Assembly: GCA_002696965.1 (NCBI GenBank)
Contig: NZUB01000017.1
Location: 1 to 19,422, forward strand
Length of the DNA: 19,422 nucleotides
DNA from: Flavobacteriales bacterium
Lineage (GTDB): Bacteria; Bacteroidota; Bacteroidia; Flavobacteriales; TMED113
Direction: 5' to 3'
Of the stretch, positions 7,392 to 15,131 are shown piece by piece. The position numbers and the translations under genes are program-made. The number at the start of each line of letters is the position of its first letter. The first letter of the stretch is position 1. The notes below the pieces were generated by a model. It was given only the letters and a program-made list of their open reading frames with translations, had not been told where the DNA came from and ran no database searches.

Positions 7392-8573
7392 CTACTGTGA
7401 TGATAAGTTTTTTAATACCCTATAGACACGCTTTGGAATATCCCCTGAAAGAGTATTAAGATAGTCTTCATATGAACAAGGAGTTATTTGTTCTTTATAA
7501 TTAGTTTCTTTATCAAATTCCATGCATGAAGAAACCCACCAACGTCCAGTTATTTTGCTCTTATAGAATACAAATTGTAAATCAGATTCTCGAATAGGAA
7601 TAAAGTATTTTTGATAATTAACATTAATTGTTTTAAATGATGGATAATCATTCGCACGCAAACTAAAACCCTCCAAAAAATACCAAATAATTTGACTAAT
7701 TAAATTAAGTGTTTGATTTGTAGAGTCCTTAGAAGCATCAAGTTCAAAGATTCCGAATGAACTTACCCGATCACTAACGCCTGCATATCTAGAAATAGCA
7801 CAACTATGATGTGCTTCTAAACCATTTGGAGATGGCTGAGATGTGCCAGGAGCATCGCTCTGCTTTATTGCAGACAAATCAAAACTTACCAAATCTGCAT
7901 TTCTCATATAAGGTTCTGCTTCCTTAATATTATCTCTAATGTCACCGAGTCTACAACTCTCAAATAACATTTTTTCTAATAAATGAGATTCATCATTTTG
8001 ACACAAATAACTCTGATAACCTAAGTTGATGAAATTTGATAAATGATTAGGGTCTTGCTTTATAATATGACCCACAAAATTTCTGGATGATATTTTTAGT
8101 GAATCTTCATCTATTAAATCAAATTTAGAGTCAACACATAATAAATTTACACCTCTTGAAAAAGATTCATAGGCACGATAAACAGGATAAACTAAATCAT
8201 TACTACCACCTATTATAATGGGGAACACACTTTGACTTAATAGATTGGAAACAATATCTGTCAATGCAAAATAAGTATCCTTGACATCATTGCCCAGCTT
8301 AAGATTACCGAAATCTAACATCTTAAAACCCCAATTCCCTTTAAAAAGACGATAAAATGATTTACGTAATTCTAGATAAGAACCTGTATCATTATTTAAT
8401 GTGTTAGCACCCCTATTATCGGGCACAAAAATAAAAGCAATATCAGCAGTATCAATTTCTGGGAAAGATTCATTACAATAGTAATTTAATTTATGACCCA
8501 GTTGATTTTTATTTAATTGACTTTGAAAAGAAACAAAATCTTCTGTAAGAGGTTCAAAATAATTAGAAAACAT
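7392..8573 (-). CDS. Arginase/formimidoylglutamase-family protein with degenerate metal site
   Basis: The product has 393 residues and the ureohydrolase (arginase/agmatinase/formimidoylglutamase) fold. The three signature regions are recognisable but altered. The GGGHD/E motif is GGSND (122-126), DAHxD is DSKFD (148-152), and SxDxD...PG is SFDLSAIKQSDAPG (230-243). Two histidine ligands and one aspartate ligand of the di-manganese centre are therefore replaced (H to N, H to K, D to S). Related Bacteroidota proteins are usually annotated as arginase or formimidoylglutamase, which cleave a guanidino or formimino group, but with this site ordinary hydrolysis looks unlikely. It starts 24 bp after the topA stop on the same strand, so the two are probably cotranscribed, and it precedes the T9SS operon. 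No histidine-degradation or arginine-degradation gene is nearby. The frame is intact, so it is not a decayed pseudogene. Confidence 0.8.
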   Translation of the reverse strand: MFSNYFEPLTEDFVSFQSQLNKNQLGHKLNYYCNESFPEIDTADIAFIFVPDNRGANTLNNDTGSYLELRKSFYRLFKGNWGFKMLDFGNLKLGNDVKDTYFALTDIVSNLLSQSVFPIIIGGSNDLVYPVYRAYESFSRGVNLLCVDSKFDLIDEDSLKISSRNFVGHIIKQDPNHLSNFINLGYQSYLCQNDESHLLEKMLFESCRLGDIRDNIKEAEPYMRNADLVSFDLSAIKQSDAPGTSQPSPNGLEAHHSCAISRYAGVSDRVSSFGIFELDASKDSTNQTLNLISQIIWYFLEGFSLRANDYPSFKTINVNYQKYFIPIRESDLQFVFYKSKITGRWWVSSCMEFDKETNYKEQITPCSYEDYLNTLSGDIPKRVYRVLKNLSSQ

Positions 8574-8597
8574 TCAGCAATATATAAAATTGTTTTT

Positions 8598-10880
8598 TTA
8601 TTTTTTGGAAGATTGAGATATTATATTTAAACAATCTTCCAGTTTTAATTTAGCTGGTTCTACATCTTTTGGTATCTTAAAATTCTTTTTTCCCGACTTA
8701 ATATATGGACCATATTTACCATTAAGCACCTCTACTTTTACATTATCCGAAGTAAATGAATTAATCACTCTTTTCTCTTCAAATAGCTTGTGAGCTTGAA
8801 TTAATTCAATACAAGTCTCCAGATTGACTGTCAATGGATCATGGTTTTGAAGAGAAATAAATTTGTTTTCAAATTTTATATAAGGTCCGTATCTTCCCTC
8901 AGATACAATAATCTCTTTTGAATCATATACACCTAAATTACGTGGCAATGCAAATAATGCAAGTGCTGATTCCAAATCTATTGATTCAATTGTTTGACCT
9001 TTTCTAAGCTTGGCATATTTTGGCTTATTATCACCCTCGTTATCAATCTCTCCTAATTGTACTATAGGTCCGTATTTACCTAGCCGAACAAAAACATTTT
9101 TTTTAGTAACAGGATCAATCCCTAGATTTCTCATACCTGTAACTTTTTCACTATTTTTATCAACATCAACTGCTTGTGGATCAAACTGATTGTAAAAGCT
9201 TTCTATAACTCCTTTCCAATCTTTTTTCCCAGTTGCAATGTCATCAAACTGATCTTCAACTTTTGCTGTAAAATTATAGTCTAATATTTCTGCGAAATGA
9301 TTAACTAAAAAATCATTTGTAATCTTACCAATTTCTGTGGGTATTAGCTTTTTCTTTTCAGCACCTATAATCTCAAGATTAGCATCATGTTTTAAGACAT
9401 TGTTTTCTAAAATGATAGACTGACACTGCACCTCCTTACCTTCAATATCATCTTTAATCACATATTCTCTTTTCTGAATCACAGATATTGTTGGAGCATA
9501 AGTAGATGGCCTACCAATCCCTAATTCTTCTAGTTTTTTTACAAGTGAAGCTTCAGTATATCTACTTGGAGATTTAGAAAATTTTTCTTTGGCATGTATA
9601 CGTTGTGAATTTAAAATATCGGACTCCTTAACTTCTGGAAGAATAACATCTTTTTGTGAAGATGATGCTGTAGCTTTTTGTAAACGAAGATAACCATCAA
9701 ACTTAACTACTTGCCCTTTAGCCTGAAAAAGTACATTTTTAGTGTTTGATGCTGAAATATTAACTATTGTTTTATCAAAAATAGCATCGCTCATTTGTGA
9801 ACAAATTGCTCTCTCCCAAATAAGCTTATATAGCTTTTTTTGAGCATCATCACTGCCTCCATCTAATTTATAAAAATTAGTTGGACGGATTGCTTCATGA
9901 GCTTCTTGAGCCACCTTAGTTTTTGTAACATATTTTTTTATATTCACGTATTCTTTTCCATATTTTTCAGTCACATAATTCTGTATACTTAAAACAGCAT
10001 CCTTAGATAAATTAGTTGAATCGGTTCTCATATAAGTGATATGTCCTGATTCATATAATCTTTGAGCAACACTCATAGTTCTACTTACTGAAAACCCTAA
10101 CCTATTAGAAGCAACCTGCTGTAAACTAGATGTTGTAAAAGGAGCTGATGAAGAACTTTTAGATGGTTTCTGCTCAACAGAATCCACACTAAAATTAGAA
10201 CCCTTGAAAGATTCTAATAATGCAATAGCATCTTTTTTTGTTTTGATACCGCCAATCATTACTGCTGGAATAATAGCATTATTTAAGTTTAGAAATTCAG
10301 CAGAAACAACATATTGAGAACTTGTTAAAAAACTATTAATCGACTTTTCTTTGTCCACTATTAAACGAACAGCAACTGACTGCACCCTACCTGCAGACAA
10401 TCCTGTTTTAACTTTTTTCCACAAAATTGGGGACAAACGAAAGCCAACAATTCTATCTAAGACTCTCCGTGCTTGCTGAGCATTAACTAAGTCCTGGTTA
10501 ATACTTCTTGGTTGCGTAATTGCTGTTTGAATTGCACTTTTTGTTATTTCATTAAAAACAATCCTATTCACCTCTTTTTTTGCTAAATCCATTGCCTCAA
10601 ACAAGTGCCAAGCAATAGCCTCTCCTTCTCTATCTTCATCTGTAGCTAACCAAATTGTTTGACTTTTTTTGGATTCTTTTATAAGTGAAGTCAAAATCTT
10701 TTTTTTGTCTACTGAAACCTCATAAAAGGGAGTAAAGGAGTTTTCAATATCTATGCCCATATTCTTCTTCGAAAGATCTCTAATATGACCATAACTGGAT
10801 ACAACCTTAAAGTCCTTGCCAAGAATTTTTTCTATAGTATTAGCCTTAGCGGGAGATTCAACAATTACTAAATTTTGCAT
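8598..10880 (-). CDS. topA: DNA topoisomerase I (type IA)
   Basis: The product has 760 residues and relaxes negative supercoils by cutting one strand through a phosphotyrosine. The Toprim domain opens with MQNLVIVESPAKA (glutamate 8) and carries the acidic triad ATDEDREGE (about 80-87). The catalytic tyrosine is Y283 in GHITYMRTDST, and the TGLSAGRVQSVA motif lies at about 159-170. Instead of zinc fingers the C-terminus has three topoisomerase C-terminal repeats, each with a GxYGPxVxxG-type core (about residues 590-650, 660-700 and 715-755), as is usual in Bacteroidota. The start at 10880 gives the standard MQNLVIVESPAKA; a TTG nine codons upstream would add a non-homologous stretch and was not used. 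It is divergent from miaB and followed closely by the arginase-family gene. Confidence 0.96.
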   Translation of the reverse strand: MQNLVIVESPAKANTIEKILGKDFKVVSSYGHIRDLSKKNMGIDIENSFTPFYEVSVDKKKILTSLIKESKKSQTIWLATDEDREGEAIAWHLFEAMDLAKKEVNRIVFNEITKSAIQTAITQPRSINQDLVNAQQARRVLDRIVGFRLSPILWKKVKTGLSAGRVQSVAVRLIVDKEKSINSFLTSSQYVVSAEFLNLNNAIIPAVMIGGIKTKKDAIALLESFKGSNFSVDSVEQKPSKSSSSAPFTTSSLQQVASNRLGFSVSRTMSVAQRLYESGHITYMRTDSTNLSKDAVLSIQNYVTEKYGKEYVNIKKYVTKTKVAQEAHEAIRPTNFYKLDGGSDDAQKKLYKLIWERAICSQMSDAIFDKTIVNISASNTKNVLFQAKGQVVKFDGYLRLQKATASSSQKDVILPEVKESDILNSQRIHAKEKFSKSPSRYTEASLVKKLEELGIGRPSTYAPTISVIQKREYVIKDDIEGKEVQCQSIILENNVLKHDANLEIIGAEKKKLIPTEIGKITNDFLVNHFAEILDYNFTAKVEDQFDDIATGKKDWKGVIESFYNQFDPQAVDVDKNSEKVTGMRNLGIDPVTKKNVFVRLGKYGPIVQLGEIDNEGDNKPKYAKLRKGQTIESIDLESALALFALPRNLGVYDSKEIIVSEGRYGPYIKFENKFISLQNHDPLTVNLETCIELIQAHKLFEEKRVINSFTSDNVKVEVLNGKYGPYIKSGKKNFKIPKDVEPAKLKLEDCLNIISQSSKK

Positions 10881-10904
10881 TTTAAAATATGTATAAAAGT
10901 TCTG

Positions 10905-10912
10905 CAAAAATA
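10905..10912 (-). promoter_or_regulatory. topA: Putative -7 box of the topA promoter
   Basis: The minus strand reads TATTTTTG, an exact match to the Bacteroidota -7 consensus TANNTTTG, 25 bases before the topA ATG. I do not find a TTG at the usual 17-23 base spacing upstream, so the -33 element is missing or weak. The sequence is AT-rich, so chance matches are possible. Confidence 0.4.
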
Positions 10913-10983
10913 ATTTTTTTTATAATATCGTCAGACTTTAACAAAAAAATAACACAATCATTTTAGCAATGTTTTGCTGTCAC

Positions 10984-11017
10984 TTTGTCATGTTTTGATT
11001 TTTTTATGTTAAATTTG
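10984..11017 (+). promoter_or_regulatory. miaB: Putative promoter of the miaB operon (TTTG-N22-TANNTTTG)
   Basis: TAAATTTG at 11010-11017 matches the Bacteroidota -7 box exactly. TTTG at 10984-10987 serves as a -33 box with a 22-base spacer, within the 17-23 range described for flavobacteria. Transcription would start near 11024, giving a leader of about 18 bases before the miaB ATG at 11042. The -33 box overlaps a direct repeat of TGTCA described in the findings. Confidence 0.55.
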
Positions 11018-11041
11018 CAAATATCATTTTAATCAAAATAA

Positions 11042-12445
11042 ATGCTAGAAGATTCATTAATTAAAGCTAATCCAAAAGAAGAGGCTACTGAAAATAAATT
11101 ATATATCCAAAGTTACGGTTGTCAAATGAATTTTGCTGACAGTGAAATTGTTGCATCAATATTAAAAAAAGAAGGCTACACAACAACTACAGATTCCCAA
11201 CAAGCCAATCTCATTCTAATTAACACCTGCTCAATAAGAGAAAAAGCCGAACAAACTGTTAGAAAAAGAATAAAAGATTTTAAAAAAAACAAAAGAAAGA
11301 ATAAAGATTTAATTATTGGCATTTTAGGTTGTATGGCTGAAAGATTAAAATCTAAATTCTTAGAAGAAGAGAAATTGGTTGATCTGGTAATTGGACCAGA
11401 TGCATATCGAGATTTACCAAAATTAATTAAGAAAACTCAGGATGGGAGAAAAGCTGTTAACGTAATCTTGTCCAAAGAAGAAACATATGCTGATATCAAT
11501 CCTATTAGATTAAATAGCAACGGAGTCACTGCTTTTGTTTCTATTATGAGGGGGTGTGATAATATGTGTAGTTTTTGTGTTGTACCATTCACAAGAGGCA
11601 GAGAGCGAAGCAGAGACCCAAAAAGCATATTAAAGGAAATTCACCAGCTGAATAAATCTGGTTTTAAAGAAGTGACATTACTAGGTCAAAATGTTGATTC
11701 TTATCTTTGGTTTGGGGGGGGAGCAAAAAAAGATTTAAAGAAAAAAAGTTCTATTTCAGCATTAACTGACTTCGCAACACTTCTACATAAAATTGCATCA
11801 AATAATCAAAATATCCGAATTCGCTTTTCAACATCTAATCCACAAGACATGAAAGATGATGTTTTAAAAACTATTGCTAAACATGAAAATATTTGCAATT
11901 ATATTCACCTACCTGTTCAATCGGGCAGCTCCAAAATTCTGCAGTTAATGAATAGAGGTCATACAAGAGAATGGTATTTAGACCGAATAACTTCAATAAA
12001 TAAATACATACCAAATTGCGGATTGTCATCCGATTTTATAACCGGTTTTTGTAATGAAACAGAGGATGATCATCAAATGACACTTAGTTTAATGGAAAAA
12101 GTAAAGTACCACTTTAGTTATATGTTTTATTACTCTGAAAGACCTAACACATTTGCAGAGCGCAAATTAAAAGACAATGTAGCTGAAGAGGTAAAAAAGC
12201 GAAGATTACAAGAGATTATTAAACTACAACAAACACATTCCTTATTAAGAAACCAGCAAACTGTTGGTAATAATTATGAAGTTTTAATTGAGGGAGTTTC
12301 AAAGAAATCTGAAAACAAATTCTTTGGAAGAACTACATATAATACTGTTGTAGTTTTCAATAAAAAAACAGCTAACGTAGGGGACTTTGTGAATGTTAAA
12401 ATTAATGATTGTACATCTGCTACTTTAATTGGAGAAATAATATAA
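11042..12445 (+). CDS. miaB: tRNA-2-methylthio-N6-dimethylallyladenosine synthase MiaB
   Basis: The product has 467 residues. MiaB is a radical-SAM enzyme with two iron-sulfur clusters that adds a methylthio group to i6A at position 37 of tRNAs reading UNN codons. The N-terminal UPF0004 domain has its three cluster cysteines at C27 (SYGCQMN), C63 (NTCSI) and C97 (LGCMAE). The radical-SAM cluster cysteines are C172, C176 and C179 in GCDNMCSFCVVPFTRGRERSR. The Leu-Gly-Gln-Asn-Val-Asp block typical of MiaB follows, and a TRAM RNA-binding domain ends the protein (about residues 400-465). An insert with a GGG turn and a lysine-rich stretch follows LLGQNVDSY, where Bacteroidota MiaB proteins are usually extended. 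The GGG codons form an eight-G run. The stop lies two bases before the next start, so this gene heads the plus-strand operon. Confidence 0.96.
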   Translation: MLEDSLIKANPKEEATENKLYIQSYGCQMNFADSEIVASILKKEGYTTTTDSQQANLILINTCSIREKAEQTVRKRIKDFKKNKRKNKDLIIGILGCMAERLKSKFLEEEKLVDLVIGPDAYRDLPKLIKKTQDGRKAVNVILSKEETYADINPIRLNSNGVTAFVSIMRGCDNMCSFCVVPFTRGRERSRDPKSILKEIHQLNKSGFKEVTLLGQNVDSYLWFGGGAKKDLKKKSSISALTDFATLLHKIASNNQNIRIRFSTSNPQDMKDDVLKTIAKHENICNYIHLPVQSGSSKILQLMNRGHTREWYLDRITSINKYIPNCGLSSDFITGFCNETEDDHQMTLSLMEKVKYHFSYMFYYSERPNTFAERKLKDNVAEEVKKRRLQEIIKLQQTHSLLRNQQTVGNNYEVLIEGVSKKSENKFFGRTTYNTVVVFNKKTANVGDFVNVKINDCTSATLIGEII

Positions 12446-12447
12446 TT

Positions 12448-13650
12448 ATGGAGAATAATATATTAAAACTAAAACAACGGTTTAACATAGTTGGTAATTC
12501 ACATCTTTTTATAAGAGCTCTAAACAAAGCACTTAGAGTAGCAAACACGGATATTTCAATTTTAGTGACAGGAGAAAGTGGAACTGGTAAAGATATTATC
12601 CCTAAAATAATTCATGAAAACTCCATGCGAAAACATGGAAAATTCATTGCTGTTAACTGCGGCGCAATTCCTGAGGGGACAATTGATAGTGAATTATTTG
12701 GGCATGAAAAGGGGGCGTTTACAGGCGCAATTAATAGCAGAAGCGGGTATTTCGAAGTGGCAAATAATGGTACTATTTTTTTAGATGAAATAGGAGATTT
12801 ACCACTTCAAACTCAAGTCAGATTATTAAGAGTGTTAGAAAATGGTGAATTCATCAAAGTGGGCTCATCTAAAGTCGAAAAAACAAATGTGCGAATAATC
12901 GCAGCCACTAATTTAAATTTATTAGAATCTGTTAAAAAAAATAAATTTAGAGAAGATTTATATTATAGAATTAATACAGTGGAAATTGAAATGCCTCCAT
13001 TAAGATCTAGAAAGGAAGATATTCACTTAATGTTTCGGAAATTTGCATCTGACTTTTCTGATAAAAATAAAATACCCCCTGTTAAACTTACTGAAAAAGC
13101 AATTGCTATAATTGAAAATCATAATTGGCCAGGTAATATTAGACAATTGAAAAATTTCACTGAAAAACTATCTATAATAGAAGAAAAAAGATTACTAAGC
13201 GAAACAGATGTGAGTTTTCACTTTAAACCAAATAAAGCCTCTGCATCTTTAATCACCAGGAATGATGATGAAAAAGCACAATTCTCAGAAAGAGAAATTC
13301 TATATAAAATTCTTTTTGATTTAAAAAATGACTTAAATGATCTAAAACAAATAACACAAGACTTAATACAAGAAAAAGCAGGCAATGATAATTTTCACGT
13401 AAATCATGCTGAACGAATTCAAAGAGTTTTTGATCAAAACAATCCATTAGAAATTAGAAAAATAGAAGAGAAAAAATCCGAAATCATTACACAAGATATT
13501 ATAGAAGAAAACCTTTCTCTTCAGGATAATGAGTATGAAATTATTCAAAAAGCTTTAGAAAAAAATGAAGGTAAAAGAAAAAAAGCAGCAAAAGCACTGG
13601 GGATCTCAGAAAGAACATTGTATAGAAAAATCAAACAATATGACCTGTAA
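12448..13650 (+). CDS. Sigma-54-dependent transcriptional activator (AAA+ and Fis domains, no receiver)
   Basis: The product has 400 residues from the ATG at 12448. An upstream in-frame TTG (12409) lies inside miaB and was not used. This is a bacterial enhancer-binding protein that remodels sigma-54 RNA polymerase with ATP. The AAA+ domain spans about residues 14-240, with Walker A GESGTGKD (42-49), the sigma-54 contact loop GAFTGA (89-94), Walker B FLDEIGD (111-117), and arginines in FREDLYYRIN (168, 174). A less conserved charged linker (about 260-355) precedes a Fis-type helix-turn-helix (366-400, KRKKAAKALGISERTLYRKI). There is no N-terminal receiver or sensor domain, so activity is probably controlled by level or by a partner, as in PspF-like activators. 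It is two bases after miaB and overlaps lptE by 11 bases. Confidence 0.94.
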   Translation: MENNILKLKQRFNIVGNSHLFIRALNKALRVANTDISILVTGESGTGKDIIPKIIHENSMRKHGKFIAVNCGAIPEGTIDSELFGHEKGAFTGAINSRSGYFEVANNGTIFLDEIGDLPLQTQVRLLRVLENGEFIKVGSSKVEKTNVRIIAATNLNLLESVKKNKFREDLYYRINTVEIEMPPLRSRKEDIHLMFRKFASDFSDKNKIPPVKLTEKAIAIIENHNWPGNIRQLKNFTEKLSIIEEKRLLSETDVSFHFKPNKASASLITRNDDEKAQFSEREILYKILFDLKNDLNDLKQITQDLIQEKAGNDNFHVNHAERIQRVFDQNNPLEIRKIEEKKSEIITQDIIEENLSLQDNEYEIIQKALEKNEGKRKKAAKALGISERTLYRKIKQYDL

Positions 13651-14152
13651 ATATTTTTCGCAAATAATTGTATTTTATTTTTTAACTATTTTAATATATG
13701 GGTGTGGTATTTATTCATTCTCAGGAGCTTCAATACCTGAAAATGCGGAAACAATTAACATAAATTATATTAAAAATAGTGCCGACTTAATTCAACCCAG
13801 CCTTAGTAATTTGTTAACAGAAGCATTAATTAGTAAATGTCAAGCTGAAACAAATTTAACAATAACAAATAAATCAAGTGATTTATTATTTTCTGGTGAA
13901 ATAACAAAATATGAAGTTCAACCAGTTTCAATACAAAATACTGAAATAGCGGCACAAAATAGATTAACAATTAGCTTAAAAATTAACTATAGAAATAATC
14001 TAGATTCTTCTTTAAGTTTTGAAAAAACCTTTACAGATTACGTAGATTTTGACAGTAATAGTATTTTATCAGAAATTGAAGAAGAACTAAGCATTATAAT
14101 TGTTAATAATTTAGTCGAAGATATTTTTAATAGTGTCTTTATGAATTGGTAA
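13640..14152 (+). CDS. lptE: LPS-assembly lipoprotein LptE
   Basis: The product has 170 residues from the ATG at 13640, which overlaps the end of the preceding gene by 11 bases. An ATG at 13565 would add 25 lysine-rich residues before the signal sequence and was rejected. The hydrophobic segment (residues 8-20) ends in a lipobox with C22 (LIYGC). It is followed by GIYSFSGASIP, an NAETININYI strand, the SLSNLLTEALISKC helix, NRLTISLKINYRN, and a final DIFNSVFMNW, the usual Bacteroidota LptE pattern. LptE plugs the LptD barrel in the outer membrane and helps place lipopolysaccharide in the outer leaflet. The overlapping start suggests translational coupling with the sigma-54 activator. Confidence 0.88.
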   Translation: MTCKYFSQIIVFYFLTILIYGCGIYSFSGASIPENAETININYIKNSADLIQPSLSNLLTEALISKCQAETNLTITNKSSDLLFSGEITKYEVQPVSIQNTEIAAQNRLTISLKINYRNNLDSSLSFEKTFTDYVDFDSNSILSEIEEELSIIIVNNLVEDIFNSVFMNW

Positions 14153-14168
14153 CAATAAGCTACAAACA

Positions 14169-14696
14169 ATGAAAAAAAGCATATTTAACACATTAATCAA
14201 AAACCCTAAAAAAAAGATAGATAACACTTCTAAAGATGAAGTCAATCAGCTTAAAAATAAATTCCCATATTGTGAATTAATTCATAACCTATCATTAATA
14301 CAAGCATCTCTTGATGATGATATAAATTTTAATGAAGTATTATCTTTAAGCTCATTATACTCTATTAATAGAGAGAAGCTATTTACAACTATAAACCCGA
14401 AAATAATAAGCTCAAAATCTCAAACAAGTCTTAACAAATATCATTTTGAAGAATGGCTACAAAAACCTTTAACAAAAAAGCCCAAATCTAAGCCTAAAAA
14501 ACAAACACTAAACAGATTGGAAACAAGTATAACAGATAATGACTATTTGACAACAGAAACATTGGCAGAGCTATATATTGATCAAGGATATTATGAACGT
14601 GCAATTCAAGCTTATAACATTTTATGCTTGAAATATCCAAAAAAAAGTGGTTTATTTGCAAACCGAATCAAAGACATAAAAACTAAAATAAATTAA
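14169..14696 (+). CDS. Small TPR-containing protein of unknown function
   Basis: The product has 175 residues. The N-terminal half includes a FPYCELIHNLSLIQASL segment and looks helical. A Lys/Pro-rich linker lies near residues 98-113. The C-terminal part (about 122-170) has one clear tetratricopeptide repeat (TETLAELYIDQGYYERAIQAYNILCLKYP). There is no signal peptide and no membrane segment, so it is probably cytoplasmic and may mediate a protein contact. It sits between lptE (16 bp) and secG (3 bp), so it is almost certainly cotranscribed with both. Its role is not known to me. The position suggests something connected with envelope biogenesis or export, but that is inference only. Confidence 0.75.
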   Translation: MKKSIFNTLIKNPKKKIDNTSKDEVNQLKNKFPYCELIHNLSLIQASLDDDINFNEVLSLSSLYSINREKLFTTINPKIISSKSQTSLNKYHFEEWLQKPLTKKPKSKPKKQTLNRLETSITDNDYLTTETLAELYIDQGYYERAIQAYNILCLKYPKKSGLFANRIKDIKTKIN

Positions 14697-14699
14697 AAT

Positions 14700-15038
14700 A
14701 TGTACACTCTTTTTGCAATATTAATAATTATAACATGTGTTTTATTGATATTAATTATTATGATTCAAAACCCCAAGGGAGGTGGACTATCATCTGCATT
14801 TGGTGGAGGAAATCAAATTATGGGAGCAAGAAAAACATCTGATTTTTTAGAAAAAACCACTTGGACTTTAGCCATTTTGCTAGTTTCATTAGCGCTTTTA
14901 TCTAATTTTTCTATACCAAGAAATAATTCAGACGAACAATCAATTATTGAAAATAGTCAAATGGAAACATCTGACGAAGAATTATTTGATAATTTCAATA
15001 TCGAAAATGAAATTAATAATTCTGACAGTCTCCAATAA
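14700..15038 (+). CDS. secG: Preprotein translocase subunit SecG
   Basis: The product has 112 residues. Two membrane helices (about residues 3-22 and 51-69) flank the family loop MIQNPKGGGLSSAFGGG, followed by QIMGARKTSDFLEKTTW. SecG is the auxiliary subunit of the SecYEG channel and assists SecA-driven export across the inner membrane. The C-terminal tail (about residues 74-112) is acidic and Asn/Ser-rich and looks disordered; such tails vary among Bacteroidota. It starts three bases after the TPR gene. No clear terminator follows, so some transcripts may continue into groES. Confidence 0.93.
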   Translation: MYTLFAILIIITCVLLILIIMIQNPKGGGLSSAFGGGNQIMGARKTSDFLEKTTWTLAILLVSLALLSNFSIPRNNSDEQSIIENSQMETSDEELFDNFNIENEINNSDSLQ

Positions 15039-15081
15039 AAAAAATCCTGACATATTGTCTGATTTTAAGTCAAAATAGAAT

Positions 15082-15098
15082 TTGGCACGATTTATGTC
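15082..15098 (+). promoter_or_regulatory. groES: Putative sigma-54 (-24/-12) promoter of groESL
   Basis: The sequence TTGGCACGATTTATGTC matches the -24 element TGGCACG exactly. The invariant GG (15084-15085) lies exactly 12 bases before GT (15096-15097), where the consensus has GC, so the -12 element is one base off at the key position. Transcription would begin near 15109, giving a leader of about 23 bases. No TANNTTTG box with correct spacing is seen between secG and groES. A sigma-54 activator is encoded upstream in the same cluster. Confidence 0.5.
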
Positions 15099-15131
15099 AA
15101 TTAATCAATTATTAATTAAAAAAATCTAACT

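Noticed and set aside
7392..8573. Calling the arginase-family gene a pseudogene
   Set aside because: The frame is full length with a normal start, and the altered motifs are substitutions rather than frameshifts, so a changed function is more likely than decay.
10881..10907. TTG start nine codons upstream of the topA ATG
   Set aside because: The ATG at 10880 gives the standard MQNLVIVESPAKA start of type IA topoisomerases; the added residues would overlap the proposed -7 box.
12409..12447. TTG upstream start for the sigma-54 activator
   Set aside because: It would add 13 residues read inside the end of miaB; the ATG at 12448 fits the AAA+ domain start and the two-base spacing.
13565..13639. 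Upstream ATG for lptE
   Set aside because: It adds 25 lysine-rich residues in front of a perfect lipoprotein signal and overlaps the helix-turn-helix of the previous gene.
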